The notes: generated by a model not told the origin, from the letters alone. Positions 25,836 through 34,973 are shown, numbered from the stretch's first letter. The stretch is 64,000 nt of DNA from Clostridiales bacterium (GCA_004556345.1 SFHQ01000004.1:5144-69143), one strand, 5' to 3'. Translations and numbers: made by a program.

Positions 25836-27050
25836 ATGAGCATTATTTTGACCCCCTTTGCCAAGCTGCTTCTGCTGTTCTACAACATCACCGGCAGCTA
25901 TGGTGTGTCCATCATCCTGTTCGGCCTGGTGGTCCGTCTGGTCCTGTCCCCCATCTTCCTGAAAGGTCGTAAGGGCATGCTGGCCATGAGCGGACTGGCG
26001 GAAAAGCAGAAGGTCTTGGCCCAGAAGTACGCCCGCGACCGGGAAAAATACAGCCAGGAGCTCACCAAGCTCTATGAGCAGGAGGGCGTGAAGCCCTCGT
26101 CCGGCTGTCTCTGGTCCTTCCTGCCCCTGCCCTTCCTGATGGTGCTGTACGCCATCATCCGGCAGCCCCTGACCTACCTCATGAACGTCACGGAAGATCA
26201 GTTCAACGTGATCTCCAACCTGCTCTACGGGGAGGTCCTCAACTATAAGAACCAGCAGCTGCAGATCGCCCAGGACGTGTTCCTGAACCACGATAAGATC
26301 GTCGCCGCTGTGCCCGACCTGGCCGGGATGCCCCAGATCGACTTTACCTTCCTGGGCGTGAACCTGTCCCAGACCCCCAGCTTCATGTTCTGGAAAGCGG
26401 ATAACGTGGGTTCTGCCTTCGTTCTCTGGCTCATCCCCATCATCTCTGCCCTGCTGGGCGTGGTGTCCATGATCGTGACCAATAAGATCAACGCCGACGT
26501 GCTCGGCACGGCCAAGCCCATGGACCAGTCCACCAAGACCACCATGCTCATCATGCCCCTGTTCTCCCTGTGGATCTGCTTCACGCTGCCCGCCGCCCTG
26601 GGCGTGTACTGGATCGCAAACAGCCTGTTTGCCATGCTCCAGGAAGTGGTGAACATCCCCTTCCTCCGCTCCTTCCTGAAAAAACAGGAAAAGGACCGGG
26701 CCGAGCGCCAGGAACAGGAGCGAGAGCGCATCAAGCTGGAGAAGAAAGCCCAGGCCGAAGCCAAGCGCAAGGCCCAGGAGGAGATGCGCAAGATCCAGAT
26801 GGAGCGCAAGCTCAACAAGAGCATCGCCGGGGCCAGCCGGGAGGGCATCCGCGCCTACGCCAGAGGCCGTCTGTATGACCCGGAGCGCTATCCCACCTTC
26901 CCCTATCAGGACCCCAACGAGCTGGCCAAACAGGCCGAGGCCGAGCAGGCCCAAAAGCAGGCCGTGGAGCTGGCAAAAAAAGACAAGAAGAAGGGGAAAC
27001 CCACAGCCCAGGCTCTGGATGAGACCCGCGGCGACAACGACGAAAAGTAA
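25836..27050 (+). CDS. yidC: membrane protein insertase YidC
   Basis: YidC inserts membrane proteins and in spore formers can also serve sporulation (SpoIIIJ). The 404-residue protein has five or so membrane helices, with the hydrophilic-groove arginine in FGLVVRLVLSPIF, helices at about 10-40, 95-120, 190-215 and 240-275, and a long cytosolic Lys/Glu/Ala-rich tail (about 280-404). Unlike B. subtilis SpoIIIJ, no lipoprotein signal peptide is visible. GGAGG is upstream of ATG 25836. It precedes jag by 15 bp. Confidence 0.93.
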   Translation: MSIILTPFAKLLLLFYNITGSYGVSIILFGLVVRLVLSPIFLKGRKGMLAMSGLAEKQKVLAQKYARDREKYSQELTKLYEQEGVKPSSGCLWSFLPLPFLMVLYAIIRQPLTYLMNVTEDQFNVISNLLYGEVLNYKNQQLQIAQDVFLNHDKIVAAVPDLAGMPQIDFTFLGVNLSQTPSFMFWKADNVGSAFVLWLIPIISALLGVVSMIVTNKINADVLGTAKPMDQSTKTTMLIMPLFSLWICFTLPAALGVYWIANSLFAMLQEVVNIPFLRSFLKKQEKDRAERQEQERERIKLEKKAQAEAKRKAQEEMRKIQMERKLNKSIAGASREGIRAYARGRLYDPERYPTFPYQDPNELAKQAEAEQAQKQAVELAKKDKKKGKPTAQALDETRGDNDEK

Positions 27051-27065
27051 GGAGAGACCTGCCTT

Positions 27066-27887
27066 ATGTTGAAATGGATAGAAGCCACGGGCAGATCGGA
27101 AGATGCTGCCGTGCAGAACGCCCTGGCCCAGCTGGGGCTGGACCGGGACAGTGTGTCCGTAGAAGTGCTGGAGCGGGCCAAGTCCGGATTTTTGGGCTTT
27201 GGCAGCGCCCCCGCCAAAGTAAAGGTCACCTATGAGGTCCCCGACGAGGAGACCCCCGCCCCCCAGCCGGAGCCTGTACCGCCGAAGCAGCCGGACCCCG
27301 CGCCCGCCCCGAAGGCGGCCCCGGAAGCCGTCCGGGAGCCGGTACCGGAGAAGGCCGTCCCCGCAGCGGCCCCGGCTGCCCCCGCTGCCGAGGCAGCACC
27401 GGCCCCCGCCGCCCAGAGCGGTGACGTGGAGGAGCGCATCCGCGCCTTCCTCTCCGGCCTGCTGGCCCAGATGGAGGTCCAGGCGGACATCGTCATCGCC
27501 CCCCGCACCGAAAACGGAATCCTCGTGACCCTGGAGGGGCAGAAGCTGGGCGCCCTCATCGGCCACCGGGGCGAGACGCTGGACGCCATCCAGCAGCTGA
27601 CCAACTACTCCGTCAACCGCGGCCGCGCCCATCGGGTGCGGGTCCACATCGACGCGGAGAACTACCGGGCCAAGCGGGAGGAATCCCTGCGCCGTCTGGC
27701 CAAAAAGGTGGCCATGAAGGTGGTCAAGTACCGCCGGAACATCACCCTGGAACCGATGAACGCCTACGAGCGCCATGTGATTCACGAGACCTTGCAGGAT
27801 ACCCCTGACGTGATCACCTACTCCACCGGAACGGAACCCAACCGCCGCACCGTGGTGGCCTATTCCAGAGGAAAGCACGCATATTGA
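27066..27887 (+). CDS. jag: RNA-binding protein KhpB (Jag)
   Basis: A 273-residue protein with a Jag N-terminal domain (1-55, KSGFLGFGSAPAKV), a Pro/Ala/Glu linker (about 60-120), a KH domain (ALIGHRGETLDAIQQL) and an R3H domain (RNITLEPMNAYERHVIHETLQ). KhpB works with KhpA to bind small and messenger RNAs and affects cell division and envelope synthesis in other Firmicutes. Position after yidC is conserved. The linker is GC-rich and low in complexity. Confidence 0.93.
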   Translation: MLKWIEATGRSEDAAVQNALAQLGLDRDSVSVEVLERAKSGFLGFGSAPAKVKVTYEVPDEETPAPQPEPVPPKQPDPAPAPKAAPEAVREPVPEKAVPAAAPAAPAAEAAPAPAAQSGDVEERIRAFLSGLLAQMEVQADIVIAPRTENGILVTLEGQKLGALIGHRGETLDAIQQLTNYSVNRGRAHRVRVHIDAENYRAKREESLRRLAKKVAMKVVKYRRNITLEPMNAYERHVIHETLQDTPDVITYSTGTEPNRRTVVAYSRGKHAY

Positions 27888-27898
27888 TCGAGAAAGAC

Positions 27899-27930
27899 GG
27901 CGGCGGTGGACCACACCTCCGCCGCCTTTT
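27899..27930 (+). terminator. terminator after jag
   Basis: GGCGGCGG (27899-27906) pairs with CCGCCGCC (27919-27926), followed by TTTT. It ends the rpmH-jag operon, only 45 bp before the esterase start. Confidence 0.75.
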
Positions 27931-27974
27931 CTCGCCACGGGCCTCCGCGCCTGTCTATCAAGGAGGGAGTACAC

Positions 27975-28916
27975 ATGATATTCCAAGACCGGATCCATCC
28001 CCAGTTACGCGCCTGGTACGACGCCTCGGCCGGGTTCGACTTTGACCACCTGGAGACCTTCGTCCCCCAGTGCAACGCCGCCGAACTGGCAAACCTGAAG
28101 GAAGACCCTGCGGTGAGCGCACGGGACGTCATGGTCCCCGGCCCGAAGAACGCGCCGGACGTCAAGGTCCGCATCTACACGCCGAACCCCCGACCGTCGG
28201 AGCCTCTGCCCTGCCTGTTTTTCTACCACGGCGGCGGCTATCTTTTCGGCAGCGTTTACCGGCAGGAGGCCCTGTGCCAGCGTTACGTGAAGCAGGTCGG
28301 CTGTGTCGTCATCTCCGTCGAGTACCGCCTGGCCCCCCAGTGGAAGATGCCCGCCCCACTCCAGGACTGCTACGCCGCCCTGATCTGGGCCTATGAAAAC
28401 CACGCCGAGCTTGGCATCGACCCGGACCGCCTGGCGGTCTCCGGCCTGTCCGCCGGGGGCGGCTTGGCCGCAGGCGTTGCCCTGATGGCCCGCGACTTAA
28501 AAGGCCCTGCCCTGTGTCTGCAAATGCCGCTCTACGCCGAGCTGGACTACCGCCTGGATTCCCCCTCCTCCCAGGAGATCACCGACCCCAAGGTCTGGTG
28601 CCGGGACAACTGCGAAAAATCCTGGGCCAAGGTCCTCAGCCCCGGCCACATGCCCACCGCCTACGAGTCCCCTGCCCTGGCCAAGGACCTCACCGGTCTG
28701 CCGCCCCTGTTTTCCTACATCGGCCAGCTGGATCCCGGCCGGGATGAGAACATCCGCTACTGGTCCCGCATGATGGGCGCGGGCGTGGACGTGGAGTACC
28801 ACGTCTTCCCCGGCTGCTACCACTGCTTCGAGCTGAGCGTACCGGACGCCGAGCCGAGCAAGGCGGCCTACGAGATGATGTATGCGGCGCTGCGGCGGGC
28901 CTTCGGCCTGGAATAA
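27975..28916 (+). CDS. alpha/beta hydrolase, acetyl-esterase (HSL) family
   Basis: A 313-residue esterase of the hormone-sensitive-lipase group. The oxyanion-hole motif HGGG is at 85-88, the nucleophile Ser159 lies in GLSAGG (most relatives have GDSAGG), the acid is in QLDPGRDE, and the base is the His of GCYHCFE. The physiological ester is unknown. ATG 27975 has AGGAGGG upstream; an upstream in-frame ATG falls in the jag terminator. It is flanked by housekeeping genes jag and holB and probably has its own transcript. Confidence 0.88.
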   Translation: MIFQDRIHPQLRAWYDASAGFDFDHLETFVPQCNAAELANLKEDPAVSARDVMVPGPKNAPDVKVRIYTPNPRPSEPLPCLFFYHGGGYLFGSVYRQEALCQRYVKQVGCVVISVEYRLAPQWKMPAPLQDCYAALIWAYENHAELGIDPDRLAVSGLSAGGGLAAGVALMARDLKGPALCLQMPLYAELDYRLDSPSSQEITDPKVWCRDNCEKSWAKVLSPGHMPTAYESPALAKDLTGLPPLFSYIGQLDPGRDENIRYWSRMMGAGVDVEYHVFPGCYHCFELSVPDAEPSKAAYEMMYAALRRAFGLE

Positions 28917-28965
28917 TTTCCACAAACCCACCCCATTCTGTGGACAAACCGGGAGGAACCACCCT

Positions 28966-29706
28966 ATGGACCTGCCCCTTTACCTGAAAAATCGCATGGC
29001 CAACCGCCAATTGTCCCACGCCTACCTGGTCGTTGGGGAAAACCGCAGGGAACTGGCCCAGACCCTGGCCGCTGCCTGGGTCTGCACCGGGGACAAGCCC
29101 CCCTGCGGCCAGTGCTCCGGCTGCCGAAAGGCCGCCGCGGGCATCCACCCCGACATCATCCGGGCCGACCCCGACGGGGACGGGCTGAAAGCAGAGGCCG
29201 TCCGCGCCCTGCGCTCGGACGCCTACATCCGCCCCAACGAGGCCCCGAAAAAAGTCTATGTGCTGGAGCACGCGGAGCTGCTCAACGCCACCGGCCAGAA
29301 CATTCTCTTGAAGCTCATCGAGGAGGGGCCGGAGTACGCCTGCTTCCTTTTCCTCTCCCCCAACCCGGAGCTGCTGCTGGAGACGATCCGCTCCCGCTGC
29401 GAGACCCTCCGGGCCCCCGGCGAAGAGACGGAGCAGGCCAACCAGGACGGCCAGACCTTGGCCGACCTCATTTTGACCGGCGCAGGGCCGATGGAGAGCC
29501 TGCCCTTCCTCATGTCGTTGGAGAAGAAGGACCGGCAGGAAATTGCGCTGCTGCTCCAGGCGGCGAAAGAAAACTTGGTGGCGGCCCTGCCCCAGCGCCC
29601 GGATCTGTTGCCGGTCATTGACCGGCTGGCCCCGATCTCTGCTGCCTGTGAATTTAACATCAGCGCCGGTCATTTAAGCGGCTGGATCGCCGCTGTATTA
29701 TCTTAA
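28966..29706 (+). CDS. holB: DNA polymerase III subunit delta' (clamp loader)
   Basis: A 246-residue clamp-loader subunit. It has the zinc-module cysteines of this family (CGQCSGCRKAAAGIHPD), the sensor region VYVLEHAELLNATGQNILLKLIEE, and the SRCE segment (TIRSRCETLRAP). The Walker A position (VVGENRRELAQ) lacks the GKT of an active ATPase, as usual for delta'. The start at 28966 has GGAGG upstream. It is followed by ricT, the same order as holB-yaaT in B. subtilis. Confidence 0.92.
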   Translation: MDLPLYLKNRMANRQLSHAYLVVGENRRELAQTLAAAWVCTGDKPPCGQCSGCRKAAAGIHPDIIRADPDGDGLKAEAVRALRSDAYIRPNEAPKKVYVLEHAELLNATGQNILLKLIEEGPEYACFLFLSPNPELLLETIRSRCETLRAPGEETEQANQDGQTLADLILTGAGPMESLPFLMSLEKKDRQEIALLLQAAKENLVAALPQRPDLLPVIDRLAPISAACEFNISAGHLSGWIAAVLS

Positions 29707-29739
29707 GTTCGGGTCGAGTGCCCGATAAGGAGAAAGCCT

Positions 29740-31167
29740 ATGCCAGACATCATCAGCGTTCGCTTCCGCAGCGAAGGCAAACAATATTATTTCGACCCCC
29801 AGGGCGAGACCTGCCGGGTAGGCGACGGGGTCATCGTGGAGACCGCCGCCGGGAAAGAATACGCCGTGTGCGTCCGGGGCAACTTCACCCTGCCGGAGGA
29901 GGAGCTGACCGCCCCCCTGCGCCCCCTGCTCCGCCTGGCCACCCCAGAGGACCGGGCCGTGGTGGAGCGAAACCGGGAAAAAGAGAAGTATGCGTTCAAG
30001 GTCTGCCAGGAAAAAATTCTGGACCACAAGCTGGAGATGAAGCTGGTCAACGTGGAGTGCAACTTCGAGGGCACCCGCATCATCTTCTTCTTCACGTCCG
30101 ACGGCCGGGTGGACTTCCGCGGCCTGGTCAAGAGCCTGGCTGCCGTGTTCCACACCCGCATCGAGCTGCGCCAGATCGGCATCCGTGACGAGGCGAAGAT
30201 GCTGGGTGGCCTGGGCATCTGCGGGCGGCCCTTCTGCTGCTCGTCGTTTTTGCGGGACTTCCAGCCGGTGTCCATCAAGATGGCCAAGACCCAGAACCTG
30301 TCCCTGAACCCCACGAAGATCTCCGGCACCTGCGGGCGGCTCATGTGCTGCCTGAAATATGAGCAGGCCGCCTACGAGGACCTGATGAAGGACGCCCCCC
30401 GCATGGACTCCTTCGTGGAAACGCCCGACGGCGCGGGGACCATCATCAGCGTGAACACCCTGCGCGAAAAAGTCCGGGTCCGCCTGGACAGTGCGCCGGA
30501 TACGCTGAAGACCTATCACAACAGCGAGATCCGCGTCGTCCGCAGCGGCAAGGGCAAGCGGCCTGAGGGCTACGTCGAGCCGCCCAAGCAGGAGCTGGCG
30601 AAGCTCCGTAAGTTCTCCGAATCTCCGGAGGATCAGGCCCGTCGGGAGCAGGAGGCCCTGGCCGCCGCCCTGAACGGCTTCTTAGAAGAGGACGAGGCCA
30701 GCGGCGGCAAACGCGAGGGCGGCAAGTCCCGCCGCCGTCTGGGCGGCGACAAGGGCCGCAACGCCCGGAAGGCCGAGCGCGAGCTGGAAGCCGATTGGGA
30801 GCGCGAGAAGGAAAAGCAGCAGGCCCGCCACCGCAGCAAGCCCCGCCCCAAGCCCGCTGCCGCTCCGGAGGGCAAGCCCCCCTTTCTCCCCGACGGTGAG
30901 GCGCCGAAAGAGGAAGACACCCGCCGCCGCCGGGGCAGCCGAGGCCGGGGCCGCAAGCCCGGCGTCCCCCGCAAAGACAAGCCCACCGAGGCCAGAGCGC
31001 CCCACACCCCCGCCGAGGGCAAGCCAAGCCCTGCCCCGGAAAAGGGAGAAAAATCCGGCGAGGGTACCAACAAGCCCCATCGCCGCTGGCATCACCGCGG
31101 CCGCCGTCGCCCCGGCGGCGGTGCAAACGGCGGGGGTTCCGCCCCCACGCCCCCTGCCGCCAACTGA
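29740..31167 (+). CDS. ricT: PSP1-domain protein RicT (YaaT)
   Basis: RicT (YaaT) works with RicA and RicF in an iron-sulfur complex that promotes RNA processing by RNase Y, biofilm formation and sporulation in B. subtilis. The 475-residue product has the PSP1 core (residues 1-270) with the Cys pairs GICGRPFCCSSFL and GTCGRLMCCLKYE. About 200 further residues form a highly basic, low-complexity Arg/Lys/Gly/Pro tail that the Bacillus protein lacks; it resembles RNA-binding disordered tails. It follows holB by 33 bp. Confidence 0.92.
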   Translation: MPDIISVRFRSEGKQYYFDPQGETCRVGDGVIVETAAGKEYAVCVRGNFTLPEEELTAPLRPLLRLATPEDRAVVERNREKEKYAFKVCQEKILDHKLEMKLVNVECNFEGTRIIFFFTSDGRVDFRGLVKSLAAVFHTRIELRQIGIRDEAKMLGGLGICGRPFCCSSFLRDFQPVSIKMAKTQNLSLNPTKISGTCGRLMCCLKYEQAAYEDLMKDAPRMDSFVETPDGAGTIISVNTLREKVRVRLDSAPDTLKTYHNSEIRVVRSGKGKRPEGYVEPPKQELAKLRKFSESPEDQARREQEALAAALNGFLEEDEASGGKREGGKSRRRLGGDKGRNARKAERELEADWEREKEKQQARHRSKPRPKPAAAPEGKPPFLPDGEAPKEEDTRRRRGSRGRGRKPGVPRKDKPTEARAPHTPAEGKPSPAPEKGEKSGEGTNKPHRRWHHRGRRRPGGGANGGGSAPTPPAAN

Positions 31168-31179
31168 ACAAACGGTATG

Positions 31180-31217
31180 CTCCCCTGCCTGGGTCGTTCC
31201 GGGCAGGGGAGTTTTTT
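31180..31217 (+). terminator. terminator after ricT
   Basis: CTCCCCTGCC (31180-31189) pairs with GGCAGGGGAG (31202-31211), followed by six T. Confidence 0.9.
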
Positions 31218-31384
31218 GTTGGAAAACTTGCATCCTGTTCAAATTATATTCATATCTTAGGGGATGATTCAAACAAAATATATATAATTGTCTATAAATC
31301 CAAAGAAATGTCTATTTATTTATAAAATTATCCTAAAAAATCAGTAAAATTATGAGAAAATAAAGCGGGACTTACTTTGGAGGC
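31218..31384. other. AT-rich upstream region with direct repeats
   Basis: A strongly AT-rich stretch (about 31250-31370) in an otherwise GC-rich genome. It carries TGTCTATAAAT (31289-31299) and TGTCTATTTAT (31309-31319), spaced exactly 20 bp, which could be an operator for the DUF819 gene. No gene was seen. Confidence 0.4.
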
Positions 31385-31413
31385 TTGCATTTTTACGCGG
31401 GCCGGTGTATACT
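31385..31413 (+). promoter_or_regulatory. sigma-A promoter of DUF819 gene
   Basis: TTGCAT (31385-31390) and TATACT (31408-31413) with a 17-bp spacer, leaving a leader of about 110 nt. Confidence 0.7.
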
Positions 31414-31528
31414 GCCCCTTGTCGAAAGGTCACAAAGTTAGTGGGAATTTCAAATATTTGACAATTTCTGCGGAAACGACCTGTGAGACAAGAGAGCAAA
31501 TATTATTTTTGAAAGGAGAGCGTTTGTT

Positions 31529-32788
31529 TTGTTGAATTCCGTCTTTATGAACCTGCTGGGACGGGAATCGTTGATCGCAGCGGACAACACCTGGGGCCTT
31601 CTGGGCGTCATGTGTCTGGCCGTGGCCTTCTCGATCTTCCTGGAACAGAAGTACAAGTGGGCTTCTAAGATTTCCGGTGCCATCATCGCCCTGATCATCG
31701 CCATGATCCTGGCCAACGTCGGCATCATCCCCACCAGCAGTGTGCTATATGATGATATCGTCTGGGGGGTCATCGTCCCGATGGGCATCCCCCTGTTGCT
31801 GCTGCAGTGTAACCTCAGCCGCATTTGGAAGGACACCGGCCGGATGTTGATCGTGTGGATCATCGGTGCGGTGGGTACCACGGTGGGTGCGTTCGTGGCC
31901 TACTTCCTGCTCCGCGCCCCCTTCGGCGATGCCTCCGGTCTGGCCAAGGTCGCCTCGATGATGACCGGCTCCTACATCGGCGGCGGCGTGAACTTTGCCG
32001 CTATGGCATCCCAGTATGCCGCCGGCGAGGACCTGACCGCTGCGGCTACCGTGGCCGACAACCTGCTCATGGCAGTCTACTTCTTCGTGCTGATCGCCTT
32101 TGCCAGCTTCAAGTTCTTCCGCAAGCACTATAAGCACCCCCACATCGACGAAGTCGAGTCCGGCACCAAGACGGCAGACGAGTCTGTCACCCAGGCCGCT
32201 GCCTTCTGGAGCCGCAAAGACATTTCGCTGAAGGACATCGCCGTGAACATCGCCTATGCCGTGGCCATCGTCTGGCTGGCTCAGATCGTCTCCGGCTTCT
32301 TTGCCGGCATCGTGCCGGAAAACCCCGGCCCCTTTATGGACTTCGTGGGTAAGTTCTTCGGCAGCCAGTACGTCTGGATCACCACCTTCTCCGTCATCGT
32401 CGCCACCTGCTTCCATAAGCAGGTCGAGAAGATGCACGGCTCCCAGGAGATCGGTACCTACCTCATCTACCTGTTCCTGTTCGTCATCGGCGTGCCCGCC
32501 AATATCATGACCGTCGTCACCAAGTCTCCCCTGCTGCTGGTGCTGACTGCCATCATGGTGTGCGTGAACATGCTGTTCTGCTTCTTCGGGGCCAAGCTTT
32601 TCAAGTGCGACCTGGAGGACGCCATCATTGCCTCCAACGCCAACATCGGCGGCCCCACTACCGCCGCCGGTATGGCCATCTCCCAGGGCTGGACCAAGTT
32701 GGTCGGACCTGCGATGCTGGTCGGCGTGCTGGGCTATGTCGTGGGTAACTATTTGGGTACCATCGTCGGCATTGTCTTGGGGGCCTGA
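31529..32788 (+). CDS. DUF819 family membrane protein
   Basis: A 419-residue integral membrane protein with about 12 predicted helices in two halves, each ending in a glycine-rich re-entrant-like motif (GSYIGGGVNFAAM and SNANIGGPTTAAGMA). This fits DUF819 (YjcL-like) proteins, which resemble secondary carriers; the function is not established. It starts with TTG at 31529, with AGGAG 10 nt upstream; no better start lies nearby. A dipeptidase gene follows on the same strand, suggesting import or export of a dipeptide or its amino-acid products. Confidence 0.82.
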   Translation: MLNSVFMNLLGRESLIAADNTWGLLGVMCLAVAFSIFLEQKYKWASKISGAIIALIIAMILANVGIIPTSSVLYDDIVWGVIVPMGIPLLLLQCNLSRIWKDTGRMLIVWIIGAVGTTVGAFVAYFLLRAPFGDASGLAKVASMMTGSYIGGGVNFAAMASQYAAGEDLTAAATVADNLLMAVYFFVLIAFASFKFFRKHYKHPHIDEVESGTKTADESVTQAAAFWSRKDISLKDIAVNIAYAVAIVWLAQIVSGFFAGIVPENPGPFMDFVGKFFGSQYVWITTFSVIVATCFHKQVEKMHGSQEIGTYLIYLFLFVIGVPANIMTVVTKSPLLLVLTAIMVCVNMLFCFFGAKLFKCDLEDAIIASNANIGGPTTAAGMAISQGWTKLVGPAMLVGVLGYVVGNYLGTIVGIVLGA

Positions 32789-32841
32789 CCGGGCGCCTCG
32801 TCTCGGGTAAGACCCTATTTCATAATTGATCGAAACAAACC

Positions 32842-32876
32842 GCGGGGCGCTTCTTTGGGAAGCGCCCCGCTCTATT
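32842..32876 (+). terminator. hairpin between DUF819 gene and dipeptidase
   Basis: A perfect 12-bp stem GCGGGGCGCTTC / GAAGCGCCCCGC with a 5-nt loop, followed by TCTATTT. The weak T-tract suggests partial termination with read-through into the dipeptidase. Confidence 0.6.
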
Positions 32877-32894
32877 TGAGAGGAGTAAGGATTT

Positions 32895-33869
32895 ATGTTT
32901 TTTGATGCGCATTCGGATATTTGGTGTGACGTGACCACCCGCCGTCTCCGCGGCGAGACCGATATTCTCCGCAAGCATCACCTGCCCCGCCTGCGCAAGG
33001 GCGGCGTCGAGGGCAGCATCCTTGTCATCTGGGTCGATCCCCCCTATGACAAGGACTATGTGAAGCGCACCCAGCAGATCATGACCTGCGTGGACGCGGA
33101 GGTGAAGGAGTGCGATGAAATTCAGATCGTCCACACCTACGACGAAATGATGCAGGCAAACAAAGCCGGAAAGATCTATATCTTCAAGGGCATCGAGGGC
33201 CTGGCCGCCATCGGCGAGGATCTGTCCAAGATCGACAAATACTATGACTTTGGCTGCCGCCACGCCATGCTGACCTGGAACGAGGCCAACGCCCTGGGCG
33301 CCGGGGCCCTCTCCGGCCAGAGCTACGGCCTGACCACCGCAGGCAAGGAGGCCGCCAAGCTGATCCAGGCCAAGGGGATGCTGCTGGACGTGTCCCACTT
33401 AAATGACGCAGGCTTCTGGGACATCGTGAAGCTGGCCAAGAAGCCCATTGTGGCCTCCCACTCCAACAGCCGCGTGATGTGCGACGTGCCCCGCAACCTG
33501 ACGGACGACCAGCTCCGGGCCATCCGCGACCTGGACGGTGTGGTCGGCCTGAACTCCTTCAACATCTTCGTGGACCACGACCCGGCCAAGCAGACCGTCG
33601 AGAACCTGGCCCGCCACGCCGAGCACATGATCGACATCATGGGCATCGACCATGTGGGCTGCGGCTTCGATTTCTTCGAGTTCATCGAGGACGAGGAAAC
33701 CATGGGTTCCATGGCGGCCTCCTCCACCCCCGCCGTAAAGGGTATGGACGATGCCTCCCAGATCCCCAACCTGTTCAAGGTCTTTGAGAAGATGGGCCTT
33801 TCCCAGGAGGAACGGGATAAGATCGCCCGGCTGAACTTCCAGGCTGTGGTGAAAAAGACCATTGGATAA
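32895..33869 (+). CDS. membrane-dipeptidase family (M19) zinc dipeptidase
   Basis: A 324-residue peptidase of family M19 (renal dipeptidase type), which hydrolyses dipeptides including L-D forms. The binuclear zinc ligands are visible: HxD in DAHSD near the start, the bridging Glu in FKGIEG, His in LLDVSH and His in VASHSNSR, with Asp in VGCGFDFF. No signal peptide is present, so it acts in the cytosol. The pairing with an upstream membrane carrier suggests uptake followed by cleavage. Confidence 0.9.
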   Translation: MFFDAHSDIWCDVTTRRLRGETDILRKHHLPRLRKGGVEGSILVIWVDPPYDKDYVKRTQQIMTCVDAEVKECDEIQIVHTYDEMMQANKAGKIYIFKGIEGLAAIGEDLSKIDKYYDFGCRHAMLTWNEANALGAGALSGQSYGLTTAGKEAAKLIQAKGMLLDVSHLNDAGFWDIVKLAKKPIVASHSNSRVMCDVPRNLTDDQLRAIRDLDGVVGLNSFNIFVDHDPAKQTVENLARHAEHMIDIMGIDHVGCGFDFFEFIEDEETMGSMAASSTPAVKGMDDASQIPNLFKVFEKMGLSQEERDKIARLNFQAVVKKTIG

Positions 33870-33889
33870 TTGAGCGCAACAACAGGTTT

Positions 33890-33921
33890 CCCCCTGCCAC
33901 ACGTGGCAGGGGGAGTTTTTT
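33890..33921 (+). terminator. terminator after dipeptidase
   Basis: A 10-bp stem CCCCCTGCCA / TGGCAGGGGG with a CACG loop and a T6 run. Confidence 0.9.
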
Positions 33922-33976
33922 GTCCACAAAAACCGTGGAAACTGGGGAAAAGAACCGGCGTTGGATTTGACTAAAA

Positions 33977-34040
33977 TTTAACGTTCCTCAGGTTTTTGAT
34001 TTAACTTCTTCTGCGTATCCTAACATAGTATGGATATACT
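33977..34040 (+). promoter_or_regulatory. possible Pho-box-like repeats and promoter of ppx-ppk
   Basis: TTTAAC occurs at 33977-33982 and 34000-34005, about two helical turns apart. A TATACT -10 lies at 34035-34040 without a good -35, as in activator-dependent promoters. Gram-positive PhoP boxes have TTAACA-like repeats every 11 bp; the fit here is partial. Confidence 0.35.
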
Positions 34041-34067
34041 GCATTGAATACAGGAAGAAGGAACGAA

Positions 34068-34973
34068 ATGAAACAAGCGGTCATTGACATTGGCTCAAAC
34101 TCGATGCGGCTCACCGTCTACGAGACTACCCCGCCCCAGATCTTCCGGGTCCTTTTCAAGGAAAAGATCATGGCAGGTCTGGCAGGCTATGTAGAACACA
34201 ATGCCCTGAGCCCAGATGGCATTGAGCGAGCGATCCTGGGCTTACTCTCCTTCCGCGCGACGCTGAGCGCACTGGACATCAAAGCCGTGGCAGTGTTTGC
34301 CACGGCCTCTCTGCGCAATGTGAAAAATACGGACCAGGCAGTCGCTGCCATTCAGCGAGCCACGGGCTACCCCATCGAGGTCATCTCCGGCGAGGAGGAG
34401 GCTGCCTTCGGCTATGCCGGGGCCATGCAGGAGCTGGACCTCACCGACGGGCTCTTCGTGGACATCGGCGGGGCCAGCACAGAGGTGGTGCGGTTTACCG
34501 GCGGCGTGATGGAATCCGCCAACAGTTGCCCCGTGGGGTCCTTGAAGCTCTACCGGGACTTCGTGCGGAAGATCCTGCCCAACAAAGAGGCCATCCATCA
34601 CATGGAAAAAGCCATCACAATGGCGACTTTGGGTGTGGTGGAGCGCCCCGTCCGCCAGGGCTTGCCCCTGGTCTGCGTGGGCGGCACGGCGCGGGCGGCC
34701 CTGAAGCTGGCCAAGCGGGTCTGCCGCCTGCCGGAGACGAGCAACAGCATCACCATCGGCCAGTTAGAGCGGGTGTGCCAAGAGCTCTGCGCTTCCCAGA
34801 AGCAGGCCGCCGACCTGATCCTAAAGATCGAGCCGGAGCGCATCCACACCATGATCCCCGGCCTGCTCATCCTGCGCCACATGGTCCAGGGGTTCGGGGC
34901 CGGCCGGGTGATCGTCAGTCAATACGGAGTCCGGGAGGGGTATCTATGCCAAAAGATCTTGAAAGCATCGTGA
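34068..34973 (+). CDS. ppx: Ppx/GppA exopolyphosphatase family protein
   Basis: A 301-residue member of the ASKHA fold that releases phosphate from polyphosphate or from pppGpp. The phosphate-1 motif is AVIDIGSNSMRL, and the phosphate-2 region reads FVDIGGASTEVVRF; the catalytic Glu is likely in EEEAAFGYAG. The protein is short, with only the core domains. ATG 34068 has AAGAAGGA upstream. The end overlaps ppk by 28 bp, so the polyphosphate-making and -breaking enzymes are translationally linked. Confidence 0.9.
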   Translation: MKQAVIDIGSNSMRLTVYETTPPQIFRVLFKEKIMAGLAGYVEHNALSPDGIERAILGLLSFRATLSALDIKAVAVFATASLRNVKNTDQAVAAIQRATGYPIEVISGEEEAAFGYAGAMQELDLTDGLFVDIGGASTEVVRFTGGVMESANSCPVGSLKLYRDFVRKILPNKEAIHHMEKAITMATLGVVERPVRQGLPLVCVGGTARAALKLAKRVCRLPETSNSITIGQLERVCQELCASQKQAADLILKIEPERIHTMIPGLLILRHMVQGFGAGRVIVSQYGVREGYLCQKILKAS

